A stretch of 64,000 nt of DNA from RGIG4140 sp045532865 (GTDB lineage: Bacteria; Pseudomonadota; Alphaproteobacteria; CAAHEQ01; UBA3637), in contig JAZSGT010000017.1 of assembly GCA_045532865.1 (NCBI GenBank), positions 1 to 64,000 on the forward strand, written 5' to 3'. Position 1 is the stretch's first letter, and each line of letters opens with the position of its first letter. Position numbers and translations under genes: made by a program. This document shows, piece after piece, positions 26,259-35,194 of the stretch. The notes under the pieces were generated by a model that did not search any database, was not told the origin of the DNA, and saw only the letters and a list, made by a program, of their open reading frames with translations.

Positions 26259-26438
26259 TTATTTCCCCTTTTGAGCTTGTAAAGCCAACACAATTGCTAA
26301 TGCTTTTTTATCCATATTTTTATTCTTATCTTCTTTTACAAGAACGGATAACAAATGCATAAAACAAACCAAAAGGAACAAGAAGAAAAAAACGCTTCCC
26401 ATTCCTAATAATGTAATAATTAAACTTTCTGTGATCAT
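26259..26438 (-). CDS. oadG: Short OadG-like gamma subunit
   Basis: 59 residues: M-I-T-E-S-L-I-I-T-L-L-G-M-G-S-V-F-F, then a continuous hydrophobic segment to about residue 32 and a Lys-rich tail. OadG proteins of Na+ decarboxylase pumps have exactly this form (N-terminal helix with a G-M-G-x-V-F-x-F-L pattern) and hold the alpha and beta subunits together. This copy is shorter than usual (about 80-90 residues) and lacks most of the C-terminal zinc-binding tail. GGGG lies 8 bases upstream, and its stop touches the oadA start. Confidence 0.85.
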   Translation of the reverse strand: MITESLIITLLGMGSVFFFLFLLVCFMHLLSVLVKEDKNKNMDKKALAIVLALQAQKGK

Positions 26439-26458
26439 GTTTATCCCCTTTTTTTATT

Positions 26459-26487
26459 ACAATAACATCAAAAAAAAACGTTTGCAA
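26459..26487 (-). promoter_or_regulatory. Promoter of the oadGAB operon
   Basis: Minus strand TTGCAA (26482-26487), a 17-base spacer and TATTGT (26459-26464), 21 bases upstream of the oadG ATG. Confidence 0.5.
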
Positions 26488-26519
26488 GCGATTTAAAATT
26501 TTTATTCCTTTGAAACCTA

Positions 26520-26548
26520 TTGAAAATTATTAAAAAAAAATGTACTAT
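26520..26548 (+). promoter_or_regulatory. Promoter of trpS
   Basis: TTGAAA (26520-26525), a 17-base spacer and TACTAT (26543-26548), 41 bases before the trpS ATG. No attenuator or leader peptide is visible. Confidence 0.5.
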
Positions 26549-26589
26549 TATTTCAATTACACATTTATTTTAAAATAACAAGGACGAAC

Positions 26590-27612
26590 ATGCTAGATTT
26601 TCAAAATAAAACTATTTTAACAGGCGTTAAACCAACTGGAACACTTCATATTGGCAATTATTTTGGTGCCATCGCTCCTATGGTTGATTTAGGTAAAAAA
26701 TTTGCTCAAGAAGGTACGCATATTATGTTTGTGGCTGATTACCATGCAATCAATGCAATTAAAGATGCTGAGTTTTTAGCCAGAACAACCAAAGAAATTG
26801 CTTGTGTTTATTTGGCTGCTGGTCTTGACCCAAATAAATCCATTTTCTATCGTCAATCAGATATCCCTGAAATTTTTGAGTTAACAACTATCTTAATGGC
26901 GTATACACCAAAAGGGTTTATGAACAAAGCACATGCTTATAAAGCTGCTGTTGATAAAAATATAGCAAAAGGAGAACCAACGGATGCTGGTATCAATATG
27001 GGGCTTTATACATATCCAGTTTTAATGGCTGCCGATATCTTAGCTTATGATACAGACATTGTCCCTGTGGGGAAAGATCAAGTCCAACACGTTGAAATCG
27101 CAGCTGATATTGCAGGATCCATTAATGCACTTTATGATAAAGAAGTTTTAAAAATTCCGGCAAGTTATTTGAAAGAAGAGGCTCAAGTTCTCCCTGGAAC
27201 AGATGGTCAAAAAATGAGCAAAAGTTACAACAATGTGATCCCATTATTTGGTACAGATGCAGAGATTAAAAAAGCTGTTATGAGTATCAAAACAGACTGT
27301 CAAGATATCAATGCTCCAAAAAATCCTGAAGATATTCTTTTATACCACATTGCAAAAGGGATTTCTCCTCAAGAAACTCTTTTAGAGATTAAAGAAGGTC
27401 TTGAAAAAGGTGGAATGGGTTATGGCACAATAAAAAAAATGTTACTCCAAAATATTTTAGATATCATTAGTGAAAAAAGAGAAAAATACAACTATTATCT
27501 TTCTCATTATGATGAAGTAGAAGACATGTTAAAACAAGGAGCTGAAAAAGCAAGAAACATTTCAAAACCTGTGTTAGAACGTGTAAAAGATAGCATTTTT
27601 AACAGAAAGTAG
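26590..27612 (+). CDS. trpS: Tryptophanyl-tRNA synthetase
   Basis: Class I synthetase charging tRNA-Trp. It has 340 residues, the usual bacterial length. The HIGH motif reads HIGN in TGTLHIGNYFGA (residues 15-26) and the KMSKS motif is GQKMSKSYNN near 205; MAADILAYD and VGKDQVQH are also diagnostic. AAGGAC lies before the ATG. A LOG-like gene starts 8 bases after its stop. Confidence 0.97.
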   Translation: MLDFQNKTILTGVKPTGTLHIGNYFGAIAPMVDLGKKFAQEGTHIMFVADYHAINAIKDAEFLARTTKEIACVYLAAGLDPNKSIFYRQSDIPEIFELTTILMAYTPKGFMNKAHAYKAAVDKNIAKGEPTDAGINMGLYTYPVLMAADILAYDTDIVPVGKDQVQHVEIAADIAGSINALYDKEVLKIPASYLKEEAQVLPGTDGQKMSKSYNNVIPLFGTDAEIKKAVMSIKTDCQDINAPKNPEDILLYHIAKGISPQETLLEIKEGLEKGGMGYGTIKKMLLQNILDIISEKREKYNYYLSHYDEVEDMLKQGAEKARNISKPVLERVKDSIFNRK

Positions 27613-27620
27613 GAGTTCAG

Positions 27621-28271
27621 ATGAAATATGGCATTTTTTTTGCAAGTTGTTGTCTTATTCCAAGCATTTGTTTTGCATCCATTGAAAGGGTAAGCGTTAT
27701 CGCATCAAGCGAACCCGTCTTTAACAACTCATTTTTAAAAAATGCCTCACAGCTTGCAATCAACCTAGTTAACCAAAAAAAACAAGTCCTTTGTAGCAAC
27801 GAAGGAACAGGTATTTCAGGCGCATTTTTAAAAACACTTTCCGACAGGAAAGGAACATTTAAAGCTATTGGATATAAAGAAAAAGACAACAGTACCTGTC
27901 CTAAAAATCATCCCTGTCAACTAATTGAAGATCAAAAGGTTTCAAACATAGAAGCCCAAATTGATTTTTTCCTCTCGTATGGGGATGGAATTGTATTTTT
28001 ACCAGGTAGCTTTGATGTTTTATACGCATTTAACTATTTGCAAACTCTTTCAAAGCAAGAAATTATGGTTTATAAACCTGTTGTCTTTTTAAACACAAAC
28101 CATTATTGGGATAGATTACAAGAAATGCTTGTTGAAATGAAAAGACAAAACGTTATATCTCAAAATGTTCTTGATACAATTGCTTTTGAAAACAAACCAG
28201 ATTCTGTTGTAAAAACTCTTGAAAAACTCGAAAAAACAATTCAAAAACTTAATAAAGATAAAAAGTTATAA
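27621..28271 (+). CDS. Exported LOG-like Rossmann-fold protein with degenerate active site
   Basis: 216 residues. Residues 1-19 look like a Sec signal peptide (ends ICFA/S). The rest follows the LOG/TIGR00730 fold: a VIASSEP first strand, a GTGISGAF-like loop at about residue 60 and, where LOG phosphoribohydrolases have PGG-x-GT-x-x-E, the sequence FLPGSFDVLYAF. The key Gly, Thr and Glu are therefore missing, and catalysis by the known mechanism is unlikely. Cysteines (LCSNE, STCPKNHPC) could form disulfides in the periplasm. AGGAG supports the start. Likely co-transcribed with trpS. Confidence 0.6.
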   Translation: MKYGIFFASCCLIPSICFASIERVSVIASSEPVFNNSFLKNASQLAINLVNQKKQVLCSNEGTGISGAFLKTLSDRKGTFKAIGYKEKDNSTCPKNHPCQLIEDQKVSNIEAQIDFFLSYGDGIVFLPGSFDVLYAFNYLQTLSKQEIMVYKPVVFLNTNHYWDRLQEMLVEMKRQNVISQNVLDTIAFENKPDSVVKTLEKLEKTIQKLNKDKKL

Positions 28272-28310
28272 AATAACCCATTTGATTTTTTCAAATGGGT
28301 TATTTTTTTA
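28271..28310. terminator. Bidirectional terminator between the LOG-like gene and the AsmA-like gene
   Basis: A 15-base stem (AATAACCCATTTGA / TCAAATGGGTTATT) with a T-rich loop, A run on one side and T run on the other. It sits between convergent genes. Confidence 0.9.
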
Positions 28311-31300
28311 TTTAAAGAAACGTCCTAAAATCCCAGGAGCAATACTAGATAGTGGATTAAACGAAACTCGTGGATTTCCTGGTGTACCTGTTAAGTCATA
28401 CTTCACACCAACAAGACCACCACCTTTTGAATCTTTGAATAAATGTCCAATAATTGGGATACGCCCAGGGAGTGAATTAATAATATAAGCAGGAACAACA
28501 GATCCTGAAATTGACAACGCAGAAAACGAGGCTCTTCCCGAGAATGTGATACCTAAAGCTGTTCCATATGCTACCCCATCCCGAATAAAAAATGTGAAAT
28601 TAGGAGATAAATCAAATGGGATACTCCCATTTGAAAAACTCAAATCATTTCCACTAAGAGCATCCCATATTCCTAAAATGGTAATCGCTTGCATAACAAA
28701 TCCTGGTTTTTTAAGATTAATATCTTTCAATGTCAATTCACCAGAAAAGCCTCCATTCGGTAAAACTTTAGCTTCTATTTTTGCACTTCCTTTTTCAAAT
28801 TGATCAGAAAAGCCCAAACGATTGAGTAAATCACCAACATCATTTGTTAATGCATCTAACGTTCCTTTTTTAGGTGTTAAATTCACTGAAACAGCTTCTC
28901 TTCCCATCGCAAACAAAAATAAGTTCTGCCATAATGTTCCATTTCTATAAGCTTTTAATGAAACTTGTTTTAAAGGCATACCTTTTCTTAATGTCAAAGA
29001 ATCTAAATTCACATCAAAATAAATTTCTGACAAATTATTTCCACCAATCGGGGTCATTTTTTGTTCTGCTCTTGGATTAGGCAAAGAATTTTTGATTAAT
29101 GGAAAATCTTTTAATCCACTCAAATTCCAAGAACTTCCCTTCAAATTAACTTTTAAAAATTCTTTTTGATAGTATTCAATTGATCCATTAAAAGAAGAGT
29201 CTTCTGTTTCAACACCATCAAGAAACAAAGAAAATCCACCTTTTTCTACATGAGATTTTCCTTTTATATGAACTTTTTCACCTTCTTTATAATCAAATAT
29301 AATATCTGTTAACCCTTTTTCGGGCAAAATAGAAAACTCATTTTTTAAGACTGCTTTTTTCCCTGAATTTTTAAAATATGTAAGAGGATAAATTGAAACA
29401 TTAGAGGGTGTTAAATCCGAAGATATATCAAAATTATATGTTCCATCATACAATTTTTCAATTTTCATATTGGTATAAAAATGACCATTTAAAAATGCAG
29501 TGATGTCTTTATAATAAGGTTCCAATAAGGAATCACTTAACAATCCTGAAATTTCATAAATACTTTGTTTTTGATTTGCCTTTGAAACATCAAAAAACTC
29601 TTCCCATTTTAATTTAAATGGTGTCTCAAAAACTTGTGCATTTCCTTCAACTTTGAGACCCTCATTGTTCACTTCTAATCCTAAATAAGCAGCATCAAGC
29701 ATCAACTGATCAAATGGCAATTCAATTTTTCCATTTTGAATACTAGCTTTCACATCAGCCCGAACATCAATTGGTTTTAGATCTTCAATTAAAGGGAAAT
29801 TTAAAATAACTTGACCATTGGCAAGTCCACTTGTTTTTTGAGGTTCAAGGCCAAATGATTTAATCAAATCAAATGGTTTTGAATCAACAATTTCCAGCAT
29901 TTCATTCACAGGACCTGTCACATTCAATTCAATTTTCGCATTTGAAATATCATCTAACAACTCTGTCAAATAAACATTTCCTACGTCCAATCTGATATTA
30001 CCTAATTGACCTGTATTGGCAAAAATTTCAACTCTATCAGGATAAAGCATAACTTTTCCACCAACTTTTTCAACTGGTGATAAAGGTCTTAAATAGTGAA
30101 CTGTGACATCTTTAAAATCAATATCACCAATCAAATCCGTAATTTCACTTCCTGTAAAATAAAGTGTAAACAGAGCTGTTGAAGCTTCACCACCAATTAA
30201 ATTTTCCTTCACCCAAGCATGTGCAGTTGTTCCCAAATAAGATGGCCAAACGTTGGAAACTTCACCCATTGGAATATTTTTTAATCGTGCATTTATTGTT
30301 GTTTGAATATCATTTATATTATTCGTATCAAAAAAATTTCCAATACCTTCTATTAAAATACTAACATCAGCTTTTAAACCTGTTATCAATGCCACTTCGG
30401 CAGATTGAAGCATCAATTTGTTTAATCCTTCAGAAAAAACACCTTGAGCTGTTATTTTTTTAATTGGATAAACAATATCTAATGGATGAGGCAAATACAC
30501 GCTTCCCGTATTTGTTGTTTCAATTGAAAAATCCATCTTTTTAACTATATTTTGTAATGTCGCATTTTTTTGGGAAAAATCCATTTCACCATTTATATAG
30601 CCTTTTAAAGTTACTTTGAATCCTTTAAACAACTCAAAAGCACGACCTATTTCATCTAATTTAAAATGATCAAACTCAGCATTAAACGACAAGCTTTTAG
30701 AGGATGATTTTAATTTTCCTTTCAAACTCAACTGCATTGGTTCATTATTTTGAATTATAACTTTTGCTGTTGAATCAATATCATATTGAAAAAATCTTCT
30801 TCTTTTTAATGTTAAATTCAAATTTGGGAATACTATTTTTTTATTTTCTTTTAAATCATTTAAAACCAAAGAAGAATCTTTCAATGTAAATCTTCTTATC
30901 TTTAAAAACAAATCTAAGGGTTCTACAAAATCATTGATAATAATAGCTTGATGATCCACAACCACAGGTTTTGTTTCATTATTTAAAAAATCAATAGGAG
31001 TACTATATGCAGTTATTCCATCTTGATCTTCTAAAATAAATCGACCATCTTTTGTCAATGTTACATGCAAATAGGCTTGTTCAATATAAACCGTTTTAGG
31101 TATTGGATTTAAACTTAAAAGTTGTAAAATACCATATGATATTTTAACATTTGGCAATTCAATAATCGTTAAATTTTGTTTGTCTTTAATTTTTAAATTA
31201 TCTACTTGAACATGAAACAATCCCAAACGTGTTGCCGATGCATTTAAAATAATACTATCAGCACTGAGGCGTAAATTTCCAGAAGGGGAAATATAAGATT

Positions 31301-31457
31301 CAACTTGAGGCAATAAAAAGCTTAAGTCAACCGGTTCTTTTTCAAGTTTATAATACAAAACACCAATTAAACTAGCAACTAGAAGAACCAATAACAAACA
31401 AAAATATTTTAATCCTTTTAAAAATAATCTTAGTGGTTTGTTTATTTTCTTTTTCAT
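28308..31457 (-). CDS. AsmA/YhdP-like (DUF3971) envelope protein
   Basis: 1049 residues, anchored by one N-terminal membrane helix (about 15-36) with the rest in the periplasm as repeated beta-strand segments. The C-terminal AsmA-2-like portion has GRASFSALSISGSVVPAYIIN followed by RIPIIGHLF, features I associate with YhdP/DUF3971 proteins. This family bridges inner and outer membranes and moves phospholipids. The start overlaps the PiT gene stop by 4 bases, and it is the last gene of the long mrcA operon. Confidence 0.82.
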   Translation of the reverse strand: MKKKINKPLRLFLKGLKYFCLLLVLLVASLIGVLYYKLEKEPVDLSFLLPQVESYISPSGNLRLSADSIILNASATRLGLFHVQVDNLKIKDKQNLTIIELPNVKISYGILQLLSLNPIPKTVYIEQAYLHVTLTKDGRFILEDQDGITAYSTPIDFLNNETKPVVVDHQAIIINDFVEPLDLFLKIRRFTLKDSSLVLNDLKENKKIVFPNLNLTLKRRRFFQYDIDSTAKVIIQNNEPMQLSLKGKLKSSSKSLSFNAEFDHFKLDEIGRAFELFKGFKVTLKGYINGEMDFSQKNATLQNIVKKMDFSIETTNTGSVYLPHPLDIVYPIKKITAQGVFSEGLNKLMLQSAEVALITGLKADVSILIEGIGNFFDTNNINDIQTTINARLKNIPMGEVSNVWPSYLGTTAHAWVKENLIGGEASTALFTLYFTGSEITDLIGDIDFKDVTVHYLRPLSPVEKVGGKVMLYPDRVEIFANTGQLGNIRLDVGNVYLTELLDDISNAKIELNVTGPVNEMLEIVDSKPFDLIKSFGLEPQKTSGLANGQVILNFPLIEDLKPIDVRADVKASIQNGKIELPFDQLMLDAAYLGLEVNNEGLKVEGNAQVFETPFKLKWEEFFDVSKANQKQSIYEISGLLSDSLLEPYYKDITAFLNGHFYTNMKIEKLYDGTYNFDISSDLTPSNVSIYPLTYFKNSGKKAVLKNEFSILPEKGLTDIIFDYKEGEKVHIKGKSHVEKGGFSLFLDGVETEDSSFNGSIEYYQKEFLKVNLKGSSWNLSGLKDFPLIKNSLPNPRAEQKMTPIGGNNLSEIYFDVNLDSLTLRKGMPLKQVSLKAYRNGTLWQNLFLFAMGREAVSVNLTPKKGTLDALTNDVGDLLNRLGFSDQFEKGSAKIEAKVLPNGGFSGELTLKDINLKKPGFVMQAITILGIWDALSGNDLSFSNGSIPFDLSPNFTFFIRDGVAYGTALGITFSGRASFSALSISGSVVPAYIINSLPGRIPIIGHLFKDSKGGGLVGVKYDLTGTPGNPRVSFNPLSSIAPGILGRFFK

Positions 31458-32461
31458 AAAACACTCTCAATTAATTTAGATAAGTATAAAAACATATAGC
31501 AAAAAATTCCAGCACTTAAAGGGGCAACTATCCATGAAGAAACAACTTGCCCCACAACTTTTAATTTAAGTCCGTCAATTCCTTTTGCCAAGGCTATTGC
31601 AACAATTGATCCTATAACTGCTTCTGATAATGGTACCGGAAGTAAAGGAAATGAAGGCAAAGATAAACTTGTTAAAACCGATTTAAGCGTAACACTTGAA
31701 AAACAAAACAATGTCAAAGCACTTGCAAAGATGGTTATAAAAGCCTCAATTGGCGATAAAGGGAACATTCCACTACTCACTGTTTTAATTACACGTTTAT
31801 CCGCACTATAAAAACCAACAGCGACGGCAAGAGCCGTCAATGAGAACAAAAGATTAGTCATATCTTTATTAACTGAAATATAAGGTCCTGCTATACTTGC
31901 AATATTATTTGCACCTAATGCATAAGCAGAAAAAGCCCCAACAATCAACAATCCAAAACGAACAAACATATCTCTATGCAACAATTTTACAGGATGCTTT
32001 TTCAATAAATATTTAAACATCCAAAATAAAATAAAAGCTATAGCGCCAGACAAAAAAGGTGTATAAATCCACCCCATAAAGCTCTTCACAACCAATTTTG
32101 TATCAATTAAAAGTTGATTAAAAATATTTAATGCAATCAAAGCGCCCGTACTTGTTTGTGTGATAGATGCTGGAATTCCAACCATACTTAACAGGTAAAT
32201 AACACATCCTGCCGAAACACAAACAAAAAGCGCCTCTTTATAAGAAAAAATTTGCGCTAAATTATTCACATGCTTTGTTGTTGCATATCCACTGACAAAC
32301 ACACCTAAAAACACAAACAAAGAGGCAAACAAAACAGCTGTTTTAAGCGATATCATTCTTGTTCCAATCGCACTACCGAATAAATTGCTCAAATTATTTC
32401 GCCCTAACGACCAACCTAAAAAAACAGCACCTAAACAATAAAAAGCATCTATAAAAGACAT
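31454..32461 (-). CDS. PiT-family inorganic phosphate transporter
   Basis: 335 residues with about 9-10 membrane segments. The duplicated PiT signature is present as LGRNNLSNLFGSAIG near residue 20 and YALGANNIASIAGPY near 180; the Asn residues are conserved, while Asp of the usual GANDxAN is Asn in both copies. It imports phosphate with a cation. GAGGAAATAATAG precedes the ATG. It is coupled with the DUF47 gene upstream, a standard Pit accessory pairing. Confidence 0.9.
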   Translation of the reverse strand: MSFIDAFYCLGAVFLGWSLGRNNLSNLFGSAIGTRMISLKTAVLFASLFVFLGVFVSGYATTKHVNNLAQIFSYKEALFVCVSAGCVIYLLSMVGIPASITQTSTGALIALNIFNQLLIDTKLVVKSFMGWIYTPFLSGAIAFILFWMFKYLLKKHPVKLLHRDMFVRFGLLIVGAFSAYALGANNIASIAGPYISVNKDMTNLLFSLTALAVAVGFYSADKRVIKTVSSGMFPLSPIEAFITIFASALTLFCFSSVTLKSVLTSLSLPSFPLLPVPLSEAVIGSIVAIALAKGIDGLKLKVVGQVVSSWIVAPLSAGIFCYMFLYLSKLIESVL

Positions 32462-32477
32462 CTATTATTTCCTCTAT

Positions 32478-33143
32478 CTACAAAGAATGCTTCACTGCCA
32501 TAATGTTCAAAATATCAGCCGTATCCTCAGCTATATCTGATATTTTTTCAATATTATAAATAAACTCTTTCAACTGAATTTTTCTTGCCAACTCTACGTC
32601 TGACTGAAAAACCAATGATTTCAATTGAAGTGCTTGACTGTCAACCAAATGCTCCATTTGATATGTTTTTTGCGTAAACTCTTTAATTTCTTGTCCATCG
32701 AAAAACACTCTAACACCCGAGACCAATGACCCAACGCACTCCAAATCTGTTTGAATCATTTTTAATAAGTTTTCACGCAAACTATCTAATAATATAGGTT
32801 GTTCAACAGATACAACCAACAAGTTGGATTCATATTTATTAATGACTTTATCACACATTTCAAGTAATCTTAAAATATCAGATCTCATATCAGGTAAAAT
32901 CATATATGCATATAAATTATTTTCAACCAATCTTCTATATGCATCATTTTGTGCTTCCAAATCTGAAACTTTTTGCATTAAAGATTTAAACTCAACATCC
33001 ACACCTGAAGTGGCATAGCAATTCATTGCTTGACCATAAAAAATACCCGCTTGGATAATATTGAGCAAAAATGCTGTAATCATTTTTTCAATTTCATGCG
33101 TTTTTTTAAAAACATTCCAACCGAACAAAGTTTGTTTCTTCAT
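32478..33143 (-). CDS. DUF47 / PhoU-like Pit accessory protein
   Basis: 221-residue all-helical cytoplasmic protein of the DUF47 family that accompanies and regulates PiT transporters. The first segment FGWNVFKKTHEIEKMI and the C-terminal EKISDIAEDTADILNIM are typical. I place the start at 33143 rather than five codons upstream, because GAGGA lies at the end of prfB eight bases before it. The gap from the prfB stop to this ATG is one base. Confidence 0.88.
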   Translation of the reverse strand: MKKQTLFGWNVFKKTHEIEKMITAFLLNIIQAGIFYGQAMNCYATSGVDVEFKSLMQKVSDLEAQNDAYRRLVENNLYAYMILPDMRSDILRLLEMCDKVINKYESNLLVVSVEQPILLDSLRENLLKMIQTDLECVGSLVSGVRVFFDGQEIKEFTQKTYQMEHLVDSQALQLKSLVFQSDVELARKIQLKEFIYNIEKISDIAEDTADILNIMAVKHSL

Positions 33144-33144
33144 C

Positions 33145-34267
33145 TTAAATTTCCTCATTTTTATTATCTTTCAGAGACAAACCGGATAAACTAGCACGCA
33201 TAAATGCATTTAAATTTCCATCCAAGACACCAGAGGTATCTGATGTTTCATAACCAGTTCTCAAATCCTTAACCATCTGATAAGGTTGTAATACATAAGA
33301 TCTAATTTGGTTTCCCCAACCATTATCACCTTTTGCCTCTTCAATGTCACCTTGTATTTGTTGCCGTTTTTTTAATTCAAGTTCATAGAGCCTTGATTTC
33401 AACATATTCCAAGCTTCATCTTTATTTTGAAACTGAGATCTTCCTGTTTGACTTTGCACCACAATACCCGTTGGAATATGCGTAATTCTAACAGCACTTT
33501 CCGTTCTGTTAACGTGTTGTCCACCAGCACCAGAAGCTCTAAAAACATCAATTCTACAATCAGCTGGATTAATTTCAATATCAATTGAATCGTCAACAAC
33601 TGGATACACCCAAATAGATGCAAAACTTGTATGACGTCTAGCATTTGAATCAAATGGTGAAATACGAACCAAGCGATGAACACCAGATTCATACTTTAAC
33701 CACCCATATGCATTGGGTCCTTCAACTTTAATTGTTGCCGATTTAATACCTGCCTCGTCTCCTGGGCTTTCCTCTAACAAAGTAACTTTATATCCATTCT
33801 TTTCAGCCCAACGTATATACATACGTTCTAACATACTGGCCCAATCTTGTGATTCAGTGCCACCAGCACCTGAATGAATTTCTAAAAACGAATCATTTGA
33901 ATCGCCCTCTTTACTCAACAAGGAAGATAAAAGCATTTCTTCAATTTCAGCATCTAATGCCACAAAAGATGCCTCTGCTTCAGATAACAAAGCTTCTTCA
34001 CCTTCAAATTCTGCTAATTCAATCATTTCATACAATGATTTAACTTCATTTTCAATTGATTGAATCTTTTCAATTTTATCAATTAAACGAGTTCTTTCAC
34101 TAATCAATTTTTGAGCACGAGAAGGATCATCCCACAAAGACGATTCCTGTGTTAAAGAATCTAATTCATCTTTTCTAAGTAATGCATTATCCCAGTCAAA
34201 GACGGCCTTTCAGCAAATCAATTGCCGTTTGATATTTTTGATAAAAAGATATTATTTCTGTTTTCAT
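33145..34267 (-). CDS. prfB: Peptide chain release factor 2 with programmed +1 frameshift
   Basis: Recognises UGA and UAA stops. The gene is in two frames: codons 1-23 from the ATG at 34267, then in-frame TGA at 34196-34198 in the sequence CTT TGA C, where the ribosome shifts +1 and continues from 34197 to 33145. The total is 373 residues. An internal SD-like AAAGG lies four bases before the CTT slip codon. The second frame continues in the usual way with DWDNALLRKDELDSL. The SPF stop-recognition motif is in RISPFDSNAR and GGQ is in GASGAGGQHVNRTES. It follows two unknown genes downstream of mrcA. Confidence 0.95.
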
Positions 34268-34276
34268 TATCTCTCC

Positions 34277-34705
34277 TCAAGATTTTACTTGAACCCCTGT
34301 TTGAAAAAAGCCTCTTTTTGTAGCATTTGCTTTCTTGATTAAATCTCTTGACTTTACTTCATCTTTAGAAGCAACACCTAAATTTTCTTCCAAACAATTC
34401 AAACAATAAGAAACATCATAAATAGAGCATTCTTTCGAAACAATTTTAACCATTTTTTTTCGCACATCTCCATTTTGCTTCAGTATATGGCGCAATTTCT
34501 GAATTTTTTGATCTGCATATTTATCCGTTTCAAAAACCATCAAATCTAAATGATTTGAGTCCTTATTTTTATAAACTGGCATATTTTTAAGGTATTCAAC
34601 AGCACCTATCATCATTAAAAATGCCTCATAAACTATCGGTGATTTTAGCATTTCTTTTGTAGCTTTTAAAACCAACAACTCATCTGTTTTATTTATTTTT
34701 TCCAT
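34277..34705 (-). CDS. Hypothetical protein between mrcA and prfB (second)
   Basis: 142 residues, mostly helical and charged, no signal or membrane segment. Function not recognised. It starts one base after the preceding gene's stop; I prefer the ATG at 34705 over 34720 because AAAAGAG is correctly spaced. A cysteine pair in SYCLNCLEE is notable. It ends 9 bases before the prfB start and is translated within the same operon. Confidence 0.7.
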   Translation of the reverse strand: MEKINKTDELLVLKATKEMLKSPIVYEAFLMMIGAVEYLKNMPVYKNKDSNHLDLMVFETDKYADQKIQKLRHILKQNGDVRKKMVKIVSKECSIYDVSYCLNCLEENLGVASKDEVKSRDLIKKANATKRGFFQTGVQVKS

Positions 34706-34706
34706 T

Positions 34707-35186
34707 TTAACTCTTTTCATTCATATGAGAAGAAACCCTTAAAAATTTCCCTACATGACGAACAATTCGCCTTGGAAAACTTGGATTTAGATTTTTCAAC
34801 AATCGATTACAACACTTATTAAAATATTTTTCCTGATCCAACCCTTCTTCATTTAAAATATCTTTAACAACTAGCATACAAACTTCTTTTGTTTTCAAAA
34901 GAATATCCATTTTGCTTCGTTCATGAGCTAAAATCTTATGATAATTACGAAGCCTATCCGGCAAAATACATTCTTCGCGAATAACACTTGCATAATCTCT
35001 TGTTTTATCAAAATTTTCTCGTTCTTTTTTCTTTTCAATTCTATCAGAATCTGATGAAATATTATTTTCATTTTTTTTCAACATCAAATCTTTAACATGA
35101 TTATAAACCAAAGCAGATCTGAGCAAACGCTTTGCCATTTTCAATTTAGAATCTAACGTTAAATAATCAATTAATTCATTTTCCAT
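34707..35186 (-). CDS. Hypothetical protein between mrcA and prfB (first)
   Basis: 159 residues, strongly basic and helical, with several Lys/Arg clusters (ENISSDSDRIEKKKERE loop in the middle, RRIVRHVGKFLRV at the end). Function not recognised; it could bind nucleic acid, which is only a guess from charge. AGGA precedes the ATG, and it starts 8 bases after the mrcA stop. Confidence 0.7.
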   Translation of the reverse strand: MENELIDYLTLDSKLKMAKRLLRSALVYNHVKDLMLKKNENNISSDSDRIEKKKERENFDKTRDYASVIREECILPDRLRNYHKILAHERSKMDILLKTKEVCMLVVKDILNEEGLDQEKYFNKCCNRLLKNLNPSFPRRIVRHVGKFLRVSSHMNEKS

Positions 35187-35194
35187 TTTCTATC

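Noticed and set aside
34138..34267. prfB as a 5'-truncated pseudogene
   Set aside because: The missing codons are present in another frame with the classic CTT TGA C shift site.
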